64,000 bases of DNA from the NCBI GenBank assembly GCA_018257865.1, contig JAEUBA010000015.1:310001-374000 (forward strand), in the 5' to 3' direction. Each line of letters begins with the position of its first letter. Within the stretch, counting starts at the first letter, position 1. The DNA comes from Stereocaulon alpinum (taxonomy: Eukaryota > Ascomycota > Lecanoromycetes > Lecanorales > Stereocaulaceae). The notes beneath the pieces are model-generated. The model saw nothing but the letters and a program-made list of their open reading frames with translations. It was not told the origin of the DNA and did no database searches. The position numbers were made by a program, and so were the translations under genes. Shown piece after piece: positions 45,460 through 55,575 of the stretch.

Positions 45460-46363
45460 TCATCCCATGGTCATAGGCATTGGCGTCAGGTTCCCATTCT
45501 TGTCGTAGCGCGCCTCTGAAAACATGAATCAGCTCAATTCGAACAACGATGTTCAAAGGTAGAAAGCCAGTCTTACTGAAGAAAGTATAAGATAACGTGA
45601 TAGTATCAATTTTAGTCATAGTAGGATCGTTGACAAAATCCGGATCAATGAAAAAGAACACCGGCATATCAACAGTCTCCCCAGCGTTTAGTCTCTGCTC
45701 CTCAAAACAGAAGCATTGTATTTTGCTGAAGTACGGTGCGACTTGCGCTGGTGTAACACTGTAGGTCGCGACACCTATGATATCTTCACTGCTCTTGTTT
45801 GTCGCCGTGTAGAATGCAAGTGCAGTTTCGCCGGGCAAGACACGGACTTCTCGTTGCTGAGGCATGAATTTCCAGGGTAGTACGTCAGAGGTTGAGCCAT
45901 TGAAGGTAATACGTAGACGGCGTGAGTTGGTCACGGGTACGAGACGCATGGCCGGGTCTTCGGCGTTGGAGTGGATAGAGGCTTTAATAGGTTGGCCACC
46001 CCAGCCAGTCTGCTGGCAGATCTTTCTCGCGTGTGAGCAGGAGAAGGAAGGAAGTGTTGCAGCATAGACGGACCATCTTGTACATAGGTACTGAGCCATA
46101 TGACACCGCCACGGTCCCGAGGATGACGCTCAGGGTATAGTATCTAAGGAGTTTAGATACAAGCGTGCAGAGGAGTAACTAGAGACTAACAAAGTCGAAC
46201 TGTTCTTATAGGAAAAAGGAGCTCGTAATTGTTCCATGGTGGGAGCGATATGTTGTCTGTTCTTGCTTGTGCTTGCGATTTGCCTCCATTGCTTAATACT
46301 TCTTCTTGGAACTTTGGAGCTTGCGCTGCGGAGACATCGGACACAAGCATAAGTAGATGTCAT
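45460..46363 (-). CDS. cox11: Cox11 copper chaperone for cytochrome c oxidase
   Basis: Exons 46363-46191, 46143-46074, 46021-45577 and 45515-45460 give 247 aa. Joining them yields KNSSTLYYTLSVILGTVAVSYGSVPMYKMICQQTGWGGQPIK, the single membrane anchor plus the conserved ICQQTGWGG segment. The copper site is FSKIQCFCFEEQRLNAGETVDMPVFFFIDPDF with the CFCF pair. The last intron must be removed to give the family ending SYTFFKARYDKNGNLTPMPMTMG. Cox11 delivers copper to CuB of Cox1 from the intermembrane-space side of the inner membrane. The first 60 residues are Arg/Ser-rich, a presequence. The intron starting at 46073 uses a weaker donor GTCCGT. Confidence 0.93.
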
Positions 46364-46785
46364 CGTACTTCGGAGAAAATGAGTAGTCCTATATAAGAAG
46401 AACTTTGGTTTTCAGTGACCAGATGAAGTGATCATTAAAACGCCAAAAGTCGACTTTAAGTCCGGACGTATCTCCGTGCCAAGACTACAACATCTGAGCG
46501 CCTGTTGTGCATCACAGTTCCAATTCCAGTAACAGCTTTGTGGGTAAGCAATAGCTGACGACCATCTCAACTCGACGCACAACAAATGTCTATGAGCCTC
46601 GTTAGAATTAGCGACCACTGAAAAATGTAAATGCACAAGTAGAGCCTACTTTGTGCTTCCAGAGTGAATGAGTTCTGTCCTTAGATAGTGAAACAAAGTC
46701 CTACCCAGATCACCACTGTAACTCCGACGCGCTGAAGTCGCGTTTCTCTGCTGCGAATTCAATACGTACTTTCTGCGAAGACAAC
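46364..46785. promoter_or_regulatory. Divergent promoter between cox11 and RFC5
   Basis: 422 bp between two divergently oriented genes. No supported reading frame. Inferred from position. Confidence 0.45.
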
Positions 46786-48095
46786 ATGGCATTGCTGGTG
46801 GATAAATACCGTCCGCGGTCTCTTGAGGCACTAACCTATCATGAGGGCCTCTCAGAACGACTTAGGAGCCTTGTAAGGGTCTCTTTCCATCTATCAATGC
46901 TGCTAATCAGAAACGTCAGGCGCAAAGCGGCGACTTCCCCCATCTCCTGGTCTATGGCCCCTCGGGTGCCGGAAAGAAAACTAGAATAATTGCTACTTTA
47001 AGAGAGCTTTACGGCCCAGGCGTCGAAAAGATCAAGATTGACTCCCGCGTCTTCCAAACCACCTCGAACCGCAAACTCGAGTTCAACATCGTTGCTTCAG
47101 TCTACCATCTCGAGATTACACCTTCAGATGTCGGCAACTTCGATAGAGTAGTCATCCAAGACCTTCTCAAGGAGGTTGCGCAAACCCAACAGGTCGATCA
47201 ATCTGCCCGGCAGCGGTTCAAGGTTGTGGTCATCAACGAAGCAGACCACCTTTCGAGAGATGCACAAGCGGCACTACGAAGGACGATGGAGAAATATAGC
47301 CCCAACCTACGACTAATACTACTGGCGAATAGCACTGCAAACATAATTGCACCAATCCGGTCGAGGACGCTATTGGTCAGGGTCGCTGCACCTACGGAGG
47401 CTGATATCTGTAAGGTGCTCGGCAGGGTGGGCAAACAGGAAGGGTGGGCTGAGGCGGAAGGGCTCAACAGAAGGATTGCGAAGGACAGTGGGAGGAACCT
47501 GAGGAGGGCACTACTTATGTTCGAAGCGGTTCATGCTCAAAAGTAAGGACTGCAACGCCTTCGTCACCCAAACCTTGCTAACGCAGGGTGTAGCGAGAAG
47601 GTCACGGATAAGACGCCTATACCGCCGCCGGATTGGGAAGCTTTGATTGCCCAAATCGCAGATGATATTATGGCAGAGCATACACCGGCGAGGATATTAC
47701 TTGTTCGGGCCAAGTTGTATGACCTTCTAAGCCATTGCATACCGCCTACGACCGTTCTAAAGGTATGTTCAAGCATAACCGTGCTTGCTGTTCAACATCC
47801 GCTGACACGACACAGACCTTGACATTTAAGCTCATCCCCAAGATCGACGACGCACTGAAAGCAGATGTGATCAAGTGGTCCGCTTTCTACGAACATCGAA
47901 TACGGCTGGGCAGCGTAAGTGATCTCTGACACATCTCATTGTACGACAAGAACTGATCGATACAGAAACACATCTTCCATCTCGAGGCTTTCGTTGCGAA
48001 ATTCATGAGAATCTTGGAAAGGTCAGTATGGCACAGAGCTCTGCGAGACTTCCAGCTGACATTGTCCCAGTTACTTAATGGGCATGGATTTCTGA
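46786..48095 (+). CDS. rfc5: Replication factor C small subunit RFC5 (human RFC3)
   Basis: Exons 46786-46872, 46920-47542, 47594-47762, 47816-47914, 47966-48021 and 48071-48095 give 352 aa, the family length. Start MALLVDKYRPRSLEALTYHEGL, P-loop YGPSGAGKKTR (Gly-Lys-Lys instead of Gly-Lys-Thr, as in this subunit), QTTSNRKLEFNIVASVYHLEITPSDVGNFDR, VVVINEADHLSRDAQAALRRTMEKYSPNLRLIL, SRTLLVRVAAP, then HAQNEKVTDKTPIPPPDWEALI, KLYDLLSHCIPPTTVLKTLTFKL, HIFHLEAFVAKFM. The last exon carries SYLMGMDF and stop. It is one of the five subunits of the PCNA clamp loader. The acceptor at 47593 rather than the nearer CAG at 47586 is required by phase and restores AQNEKVTD. Confidence 0.94.
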
Positions 48096-48357
48096 GGCTA
48101 ATGATTCGACTTATTCTGTATTGCAAAGCGCTGGCGTTCGTTTGAATTTTGAGCCGCATACACTGGTGGAATTCTAGAACGGCTAGCTCAGGGCAGAATC
48201 GCATGAAGTGCGTCATTCCCGAAATGTTGAGGTATCCATTTTCCAATTGCAGTGGAATGCTTGTGAACACAATTTAGCAACAATCACTACAACTAATTCA
48301 CTTCCAATCATCTCGCACCCGCAACTTATAACAAATCTACTAAAGTCCCTTACTACG

Positions 48358-48894
48358 ATGTCTTCGGGAATGATGGACACAGAACCAGGCGGGGAATCAG
48401 ATCAGTACAGATCTCATGAGGATTTGGCTGCGCTTCCAACGCTGACCATATGCCAGATATCAATCGCAAAAGACAGTCACAAACCCACACTCGAAGCAGG
48501 GTGGTCAGATGGGTGGTCAGTCTCTCTACACCCTGCATTGATGTTACGGACCCCAGACCAACAAAAGAATATCAGATCCAGAGACTCAAGTCGATGCCGT
48601 AGACTCCGAGCAAGAAAAGCAGCAAGCCGAGAGAGGAGAAAGAACAGCAGAGAATGTAAGGTACGGACAGACCATCTCGGAAGGTGGTATGGGCGGGAAG
48701 ACTACAGAGGCTGGAGGAAGTGCGAATCAGGGTGGTGAGCTCGATCTAGGTTGCCTGATATCAAACCCATGTCTAGAAGCTAAGCAGTGTCCGCAGACAG
48801 TTATGGCGCGACAGGAGCGCAGCAGGGAGGATACGACGACCAAGAGTCAAGGCGCGACCAGGGCTATGGTCCAGGATCTGGCGTTGGGGCATAG
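48358..48894 (+). CDS. Small hydrophilic glycine-rich protein, tentative model
   Basis: A phase-consistent four-exon model, 48358-48404, 48457-48515, 48582-48734 and 48797-48894, gives 118 aa. It starts MSSGMMDTEPGGESDQ and contains EQEKQQAERGERTAENVRYGQTISEGGMGGKTTEAGGSANQG and GAQQGGYDDQESRRDQGYGPGSGVGA. No hydrophobic segment or Cys; composition resembles stress-related disordered proteins. The last two exons are well supported (GTGAGC donor, GCTAAG branch, in-phase stop). The 5' joins are uncertain: a TGA at 48539 and frame changes must be spliced out, and if they are not, the gene is broken. The second intron donor (GTCAGT at 48516) and acceptor (48581) are one of several possible pairs. 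Confidence 0.45.
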
Positions 48895-48949
48895 TTTGTC
48901 AGGTGATAACAGAGCTTTGAGAATGCAATTGGTCTTCTTCATGCTAGGC

Positions 48950-49757
48950 TCAAGGATTCACTGCAGCAGTGGGCATCTCCTCGGGCAACTCTCCCAGCGT
49001 AGTCGACGGTAGTCTGGCGGCCTTGTTATCCGCCGGCAGCTTTCTCATAGGCTTCTTCATATCAGCCAATGTGACACCAGGTTCCATCTTCGTAAGCCCC
49101 ATGACCGGCGGATCTCCCTTCTTCGCAATTTCGTACAAGCCTGAAATGCTATCGTCAGCCTCACCCGTTCTCAACTCAATCGGACCACATGAAGAGGTGT
49201 ATTTTCATACCCGGCAATTTATTCCCAGCCAATCTCAATGCATCCTTGATAATCTGCTCATGCAAGGCCGCCTTAACCTCAAAAACAATCTGGCTCACCG
49301 CTACCCTCGCAGCCCAATAATCGAAACTCCCTTTTCCCTTTCCCATACGCATTTCATTCCCACTCGTATACACTCCAATATTGGCCGCTACTCGCGTGTA
49401 CACCCTGAACTTCTTCCCTCTTAGACGCTGCCTAATTGCTTCGTAGCCGATTGAGAGCTGTTTGCTAGATATACGTCTGTCATGGTCTCGCATGCGTAGC
49501 CCGTACTCCCCCCATACCACTGTTGTGCCCCTAGTGGAGCCGCCGGTAGGAACGCGGGGGCGGCCTTTGCGATTCTTTTGGGTGTGACCTCTTTTGGGGA
49601 TGAGCCAGCTGTGTGTGGGCGAGGTAGAGGCGAATGTGCGGTGGGTAGAGGGGGTGGAGCATGCAGTGGGAACGCCTAGAAATATGAGTGTCGAAGACTT
49701 CAGGGAAGAATTGGGCGCAAAAACGTACAGAAGGGGGGCGAGAAGGAGGCTTGACAT
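48950..49757 (-). CDS. mrpl16: Mitochondrial large-subunit ribosomal protein uL16m
   Basis: Exons 49757-49211 and 49140-48950 (70-bp intron) give 245 aa. After a presequence of about 50 residues comes the bacterial L16 core: LIPKRGHTQKNRKGRPRVPTGGSTRGTTVVWGEYGLRMRDHDRRISSKQLSIGYEAIRQRLRGKKFRVYTRVAANIGVYTSGNEMRMGKGKGSFDYWAARVAVSQIVFEVK, then LHEQIIKDALRLAGNKLPG/LYEIAKKGDPPVMGLTKMEP. uL16 sits near the peptidyl-transferase centre and the A-site tRNA. A fungal C-terminal extension of about 40 residues follows. The start MSSLLLAPLLYVF is the first ATG of the open frame; an extra upstream exon cannot be excluded. Overlaps no gene; shares a promoter with RFC1. Confidence 0.93.
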
Positions 49758-50089
49758 CTGCAGCTTCTTGGTATCAGGTAAGGGCCTAGCAAGGGCAACA
49801 TTCGAGGCTTCATGACCATGGTAGAGTGCTGCCTGGTAGACGGTTCAAAGTACTGGAGCTCTCTCTGAAGAAGTCGCAACAGGCGGCACGGAACAAATTC
49901 CGTCATCACTTCACGCGAAAGCGCGTTTCGCCATTTCGATAACCAGAAGTGCTAACACAGCCCGGAAATCACATATCCTGCAAGCAATCCTCTCTGTGGT
50001 CATTGTCAAAGTGTCAATTTGTTATTTCAATGCTTCTCACTCGTCCGCAGTTATAAAGCACAGCGGCCCTAAGCTGCAGAGATAGCAAG
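49758..50089. promoter_or_regulatory. Divergent promoter between mrpl16 and RFC1
   Basis: 332 bp between divergent genes. An ACGCGAAA/ACGCGT-like hexamer occurs at about 49914-49925 (CACGCGAAAGCGCG); MluI-type boxes are linked to G1/S genes in other fungi, and RFC1 is a replication gene. Suggestive only. Confidence 0.4.
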
Positions 50090-53000
50090 ATGCCGTCAGA
50101 CATCCGGAGTTTCTTTGGGGGAAAGGGCAGTCAAGTTACAAGTTCGAGCCAGGAGCAGAAAATGCCAAAGGATGTTGTATGTATACTCTCTCCTAGGTTC
50201 GAAGTCACCCTTCACAGGCGTCCGCCGGTCGATAGTGAATGCCTCTCGTCTCAATATGTTTCAGTCTCTACGTCAACATTTCCGTACGATATGTTGATAT
50301 GGTCCTAGTCTTTACATTTGACAGCGCTGACACATGGCTTTCTCATTCATAGGCGAAGGAAAAGAAAGCTAAGGGACGAGGTGCGGCATTGAGCTACACA
50401 TGAGGGTCGGCATGAGACTAATTTAGCGAAGCAAAACGAAAGGTCTTGAGTGACAGCGAGGATGACTTAGTCGCGGAACCAACGAAGAAATCAACACGAA
50501 AGAAGCCTCCGCCAAAGAAGCAGATGTGAGCTGAGGCTTGGATTGTCAAATGGTTTGTCCAATGCTAATTTGCGCTGCAGGAAGCGTGACTCTCCAGTGG
50601 GAGAAATTACCACGACCTCCGACTACTTTGCTTCAAGTGGGAAGTCAAAGCCTACACGCTCTACACCGACGAAACCAAAAGCTCAACCGGAGAAGAAGGT
50701 TACTGAAGAAGCTAAAGCTGCCTCTGCGAAGTCTACACCCAAAGCCAAAGCCACCCCTAAGTCTGAACCCGCAACAAATGGCAAGTCGAGTTCTCGAAAG
50801 AGGAGTAAACCAAATTATGCTGTGGACCTTGACGATGAAGACAGTGATTTTGCGCCCAAGGTCTTGAAGGATGACGCGGATTCTGGTGAAGATATCTTTG
50901 TCGCAGATTACAAGACAGGGAGGAAGGGCGATGTAGACGCGTATCAGAGTGATGAGGACAAAGATGAGATCATCCAGCCAACTCGGAAGACGATCAAAGG
51001 AGGCAAAAGCGCATCTTCCAAGAAGCGGGTGGAGTCAAGTGACGATGACATCGATATCCAAATTAAAGACATCCCCATGAAAGATATTCCCGAATATAAA
51101 GGGCCGAAGGCAAGCAAAGTGACCAATGGCGCTAAGGCTTCTAAAGGCCGAAAGAGGAAATCTGAGGAATTAAAAGATGAGGACGACGAAGACGAAGCCC
51201 ATGCTGCACCAGCTTCGAAGAAGCCTAAGAACGCGACAGGAAAGTCTCCAGCGAAAAAGGCGACGCCGAAGAAAGAGAAGGAAGAAGAGCCTCAAGCCAG
51301 GACTCAGGTAGACGACATACTTGACGCCATCCCGACAGTACGAGCACCAACCCCTCCCCCACGAGACGGTGAGAAAAAGTTCAACTATGCCGCTTTCAAT
51401 GCCAATCGTAATGAACCCGTCGCTTCTGGTTCATCAGCGGATGTTCCTGTAGGTGCTGAAAACTGCCTTGCAGGACTCACGTTCGTCTTCACAGGCGTGC
51501 TTGATAGTTTAGAGCGCACGGCTGGTCAGGAGCTAGTGAAACGCCACGGAGGGAAAGTCACTGGTGCACCAAGCAAGAAGACAAGCTTCGTTGTGCTTGG
51601 TTCTGACGCAGGGCCTAAGAAGCTAGAGACCATCAAACAATTCGGTCTCAGAACTATCAACGAGCACGGATTGTTTGAGCTGATCCGCAAATTACCAGCC
51701 AACGGTGGCGATGGCAAAGCTGCTGAGCAGTATGAGGCAAAGAAGAAGCAAGAACAAGAGAAGATCGAGAAAGCCGCCGAAGAAATGGTGAAGCAGGAAC
51801 GTGCAGAAGCGAAGAAGGCTGCAAGTACTAACAATAGCTCTCAGCCCGTCTCAAAAGGGGATATTGCCGGCTCCGCAACGACTGATAGTCGACTTTGGAC
51901 TGTCAAGTACGCTCCAACAGCAACGAGCATGATATGTGGCAATAAAACTCAAGTCGATAAGCTGCAAGCGTGGCTTAGAGCATGGCCTTCGAATGTCAAA
52001 ACTAAATTTAAAAAGCCTGGAAAAGATGGCTGGGGGGTGTTCCGTGCAATGTGTCTCCACGGTCCTCCAGGAATAGGTAAGACCACTGCAGCTCATCTCG
52101 CCGCCAAGCTAGAGGGCTATGACGTTGTTGAGAGTAATGCCAGTGATACACGGAGCAAGAAATTGGTCGAGAATGGACTCAGAGGCGTGCTTGATACGAC
52201 TTCATTGCTTGGCTACTTTGCTGGTGATGGCAAGAAAGTTGAAGCAGAGAAGAAAAAGATAGTTCTTGTCATGGATGAAGTCGATGGTATGTCTGCGGGC
52301 GATCGAGGCGGCGTCGGAGCTCTAGCAGCAGTCTGTAGGAAGACTAGCATCCCTATCATCCTGATATGCAATGATCGCCGACTTCCGAAGATGAAGCCCT
52401 TCGACTCCGTGGCCTACGACTTGCCATTCCGAAGACCTACTGTGGATCAAATTCGTCAGAGAATCATGACCATTTGTTTCCGAGAAAAGTTGAAGGTACC
52501 TCCAAATGTCATCAATGCATTAATCGAAGGGAGCCATGCCGACATCCGCCAAGTCATCAACATGCTCTCGACAGCCAAACTCGATCAGGATGCTATGGAT
52601 TTCGACGGTGGTAAACAGATGTCCAAATCCTGGGAGAAACACGTTATCCTCAAGCCTTGGGACATCGTCAGCAAGATTCTAGGTGGAGGAATGTTCGCGC
52701 CCAGTAGCACATCTACTCTGAACGATAAGATTGAGCTCTACTTCAATGATCACGAGTTCAGCAACTTGATGTTACAGGAAAACTACCTCGGGACCAACCC
52801 TATGCTGTCGAACACTTATACGGGGAAGGAGAAAAGTCTTAAAATGTTAGAGCTTGTGGACAACGCCGCAGAGAGCATCAGCGATGGAGACCTCGTCGAC
52901 CGCATGATTCATGGATCTCAGCAGCAATGGGCGCTGATGCCCACACATGCCGTTTTTAGTTTTGTTCGACCGGCTAGTTTTGTTGCTGGGAGTCAGTCCG

Positions 53001-53730
53001 GGTCTCAAACCCGATTTACCTCCTGGTTGGGCAACAACAGCAAGCAAAGTAAGCAGAGATGTGGAATCTAAGTCCTGTGATAATCAAGCTAACGCATTGA
53101 AAAGGCAAGCTCATGCGGTTCGTTAAAGAAATCCAGGGCCACATGCGACTCCGAGCTTCTGGCGACCGACACGAGATACGGCAGCAATACCTCCCTCTGC
53201 TGTGGTATCGACTTGTCGAAGAACTACAAGAAGAAGGCAAGGAAGGTATCGACGACATCATCGCTCTGATGGACAGCTACTACCTTACAAAAGAAGATTG
53301 GGACGCTGTCCTCGAGCTCGGCGTTGGCCCTATGGATATGGACCATATCAAGATCGACACACAAGCCAAGAGCGCCTTCACTAGGACATATAACCAAAGG
53401 TCTCATCCACTACCTTACATGAAAGCGAGCCAAGTCGTAGCTCCAACGAAGAAATCCAAGGAGAGGCCAGATCTCGAGGAAGCATTAGACGAGTCGGACT
53501 CAGGGGCCAGCTCTGGCGAGGATCAGGCTGTTCTTGATGACGACAAGCCTTTGGACCTGAAGAAAGACAAGTACGTAGCTGCTCCGAAGAAGAAGAAAGC
53601 GGCGGCTGGGAAGAAGGCTGGTGCTAAGGGGAAGGGAAAAGGCAAGGTTAAGGATGAGAGCGATGAGGAGATGGAGGAAAGTGAGGAGGACATCAAGCCT
53701 AAGAAGGGGAAGGGGAGGGCTAAGAAGTGA
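50090..53730 (+). CDS. rfc1: Replication factor C large subunit RFC1
   Basis: Exons 50090-50176, 50353-50380, 50432-50525, 50581-53048 and 53105-53730 give 1100 aa. The start MPSDIRSFFGGKGSQ is a PIP-like N-terminus as in other Rfc1 proteins. A Lys/Ser-rich linker precedes the BRCT domain at about residues 363-440 (CLAGLTFVFTGVLDSLERTAGQELVKRHGGKVTGAPSKKTSFVVLG). The AAA+ domain has LWTVKYAPTATSMICGNK, Walker A GPPGIGKTT near residue 564, VVESNASDTRSKK, Walker B LVMDEVDGMSAGDRGG near 634, and LICNDRRLPKMKPF. The C-terminal RFC1 region ends in an acidic/basic tail. RFC1 loads PCNA with Rfc2-5; the RFC5 gene is 2 kb upstream. The third exon acceptor (50431) was chosen to keep phase. Confidence 0.95.
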
Positions 53731-54116
53731 AGGAAATGCATATGGCCGGTTTGATTTGTAGGATATGGAGCATTTCTTGCATTGTTGGCCCTGGTATGCT
53801 GTAGTTTTATGTATATTCAAAGAATAATCTAAATGTTTTGGTTCGATACGTATAGATCGTTATTTATCAAATGCAGCGCCGCCGCTGGAATTATCAGGAT
53901 GACAGGCAGATTTGTAGTTTAGTTTTCCCTCTTAAAATGAGTTTTCTGCAACGAGAAGTCGGGCACAAGAGACTTTACAGGCGTGAATCAGAACTATACC
54001 AAGAAAGGTTTGGTAGCATCTTCACTGATATGTAGGTTACAATCATGTCAATGGGAATCTCATTCGGTCTCGTATAGCATTACAGTGAATATATACAACT
54101 AAATAGGTTGAGCATA
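53731..54116. other. Intergenic between convergent RFC1 and rhodopsin-like gene
   Basis: 386 bp between two stop codons facing each other; contains both 3' UTRs. No gene seen. Confidence 0.45.
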
Positions 54117-55575
54117 TCACACTTTCCTCAACCAATCAATTGCTTCAATCTTCTCTTTCCCAGGTGATGGGATATCACTTGCAAACCATGGCTTCTCCGT
54201 AATAGACGTCTTGTGAGCATCTATGCCTATCTCAAGATCTCCTCCTACGACACCCAGATGGGTAAATGTCTTGGACTGAGCTGGAATCGATGGTGTCTGT
54301 TTTAGATGCAGTCTTGACGAGTCTGAGCTCGGTCTGGTTTCACCTACTGATTCGTTGGATGAAGAGGGGATGGTGGACATTTTGTCTCTAGTCTTGCTGT
54401 AGAGAGGACGCATGGTGGGGAGGCAAGCGCTGACTATGCCGATGCCGAGCTCGGCTAGTGTCCAGACGCCCATTGATACGTCGCCGTCTGGTTACCGTGG
54501 GGTTAGATGGGTTTTGGTATTGGGATTTGTTGCTTGCAGGTTGGAGGACTTACAGCTCGGGTCTATCCAGCCCTCGGAATGGATGATGACAGCACGGAAA
54601 GTGCTGCAAGACAAGACACTGCTAAGTATTAGCATCGCTCATAGATCATTTAGATGATTAAAAGCGCATACAAGCCACCGAGCAAGAAGATTCCCATAAT
54701 CTGTAATTTCTCCCTCATCTCGATCTGCAACTTCCACAGGACAGGCATTGGCATGATCAGGATAACGATGTCTGTCAGGACATTGACAGCTGCTAAGATG
54801 GTTCCAGCGAGAGGGATTGCCAGACAACGGCCTCCTTTGACCGACGGATCCCAGATGTAATTTATCGGTATGCACTGAAGGAGACCCGCGCCCGCCGTAA
54901 CGCTGCTGTAGATAAAAAAGAAGATGCCAACACCCCAGAGTACTTTTGTAAATTTGCGGCTGACAAAAAATACTCGATGGTACAAGTATAGAACTGATAT
55001 TTTGATTGAGAACATAGCAATATTGTAAAGCACTTCCGCCGCAAGTATTGCCTGCCATTGAGGATTATTAGACGGTTCTTTTTGGAGATGTCGTGGTGAC
55101 CTTTGTACCTTAATAAGGCCTTTAGGGTCAGAGGCCACAATCATGTGTCTTCCGACGCCCCAGGTTATGGCTGTAAAAACTGCGTTAGATTCCAGTCTTG
55201 TAAGGTTCATACATGAGCAATGAGCAACAAGCAAAACGCAGTCAGCTGTAAGATGCAATCATGACCTACCAAGCATGTCGCACGTCACAACTGCAGCTGT
55301 GAAAACCTAAGACGAAGTCAGTGATAAGTCGTTAATACGAGGACCATGGTCACCATGGAGAGACGCACAAGAGCGTTGACTATCCACCAATCGTCTGCCA
55401 TGTAGTCGATCCTGCCTATGCGTCGCGAAAGAAACCTCAAACAGACCGCGATGAAAGCCAGGGTGAGGCAGATGACATGTGAAGCAATCATCTCTGGAGT
55501 CCGATTATCCGTAATGTGCTGTTGCTCGTAGAGGAGCTGCGCGGGCGTTGCAGTGACTTTGGATGGTTTGTCCAT
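54117..55575 (-). CDS. Fungal rhodopsin-like (DUF-type Pth11-related) seven-TM protein
   Basis: Exons 55575-55369, 55306-55270, 55170-55109, 55051-54672, 54618-54554 and 54487-54117 give 373 aa; every join keeps phase. Seven hydrophobic segments are present, beginning SHVICLTLAFIAVCLRFLSRRI and including VLYNIAMFSIKISVLYLYHRVF, VGIFFFIYSSVTAGAGLLQCI, LAIPLAGTILAAVNVLTDIVILIMPMPVLW and MGIFLLGGF/VLSCSTFRAVIIH, ending with GVWTLAELGIGIVSACLPTMRPLY. The order DYMADDWWIVNAL ... WGVGRHM ... RCL ... PVLWKLQI ... W.LAELGIGI is typical of the rhodopsin-domain family that includes Pth11-like receptors. No N-terminal CFEM domain. The tail is cytosolic, Ser/Pro-rich, about 100 residues. Ligand and function unknown. 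Confidence 0.88.
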
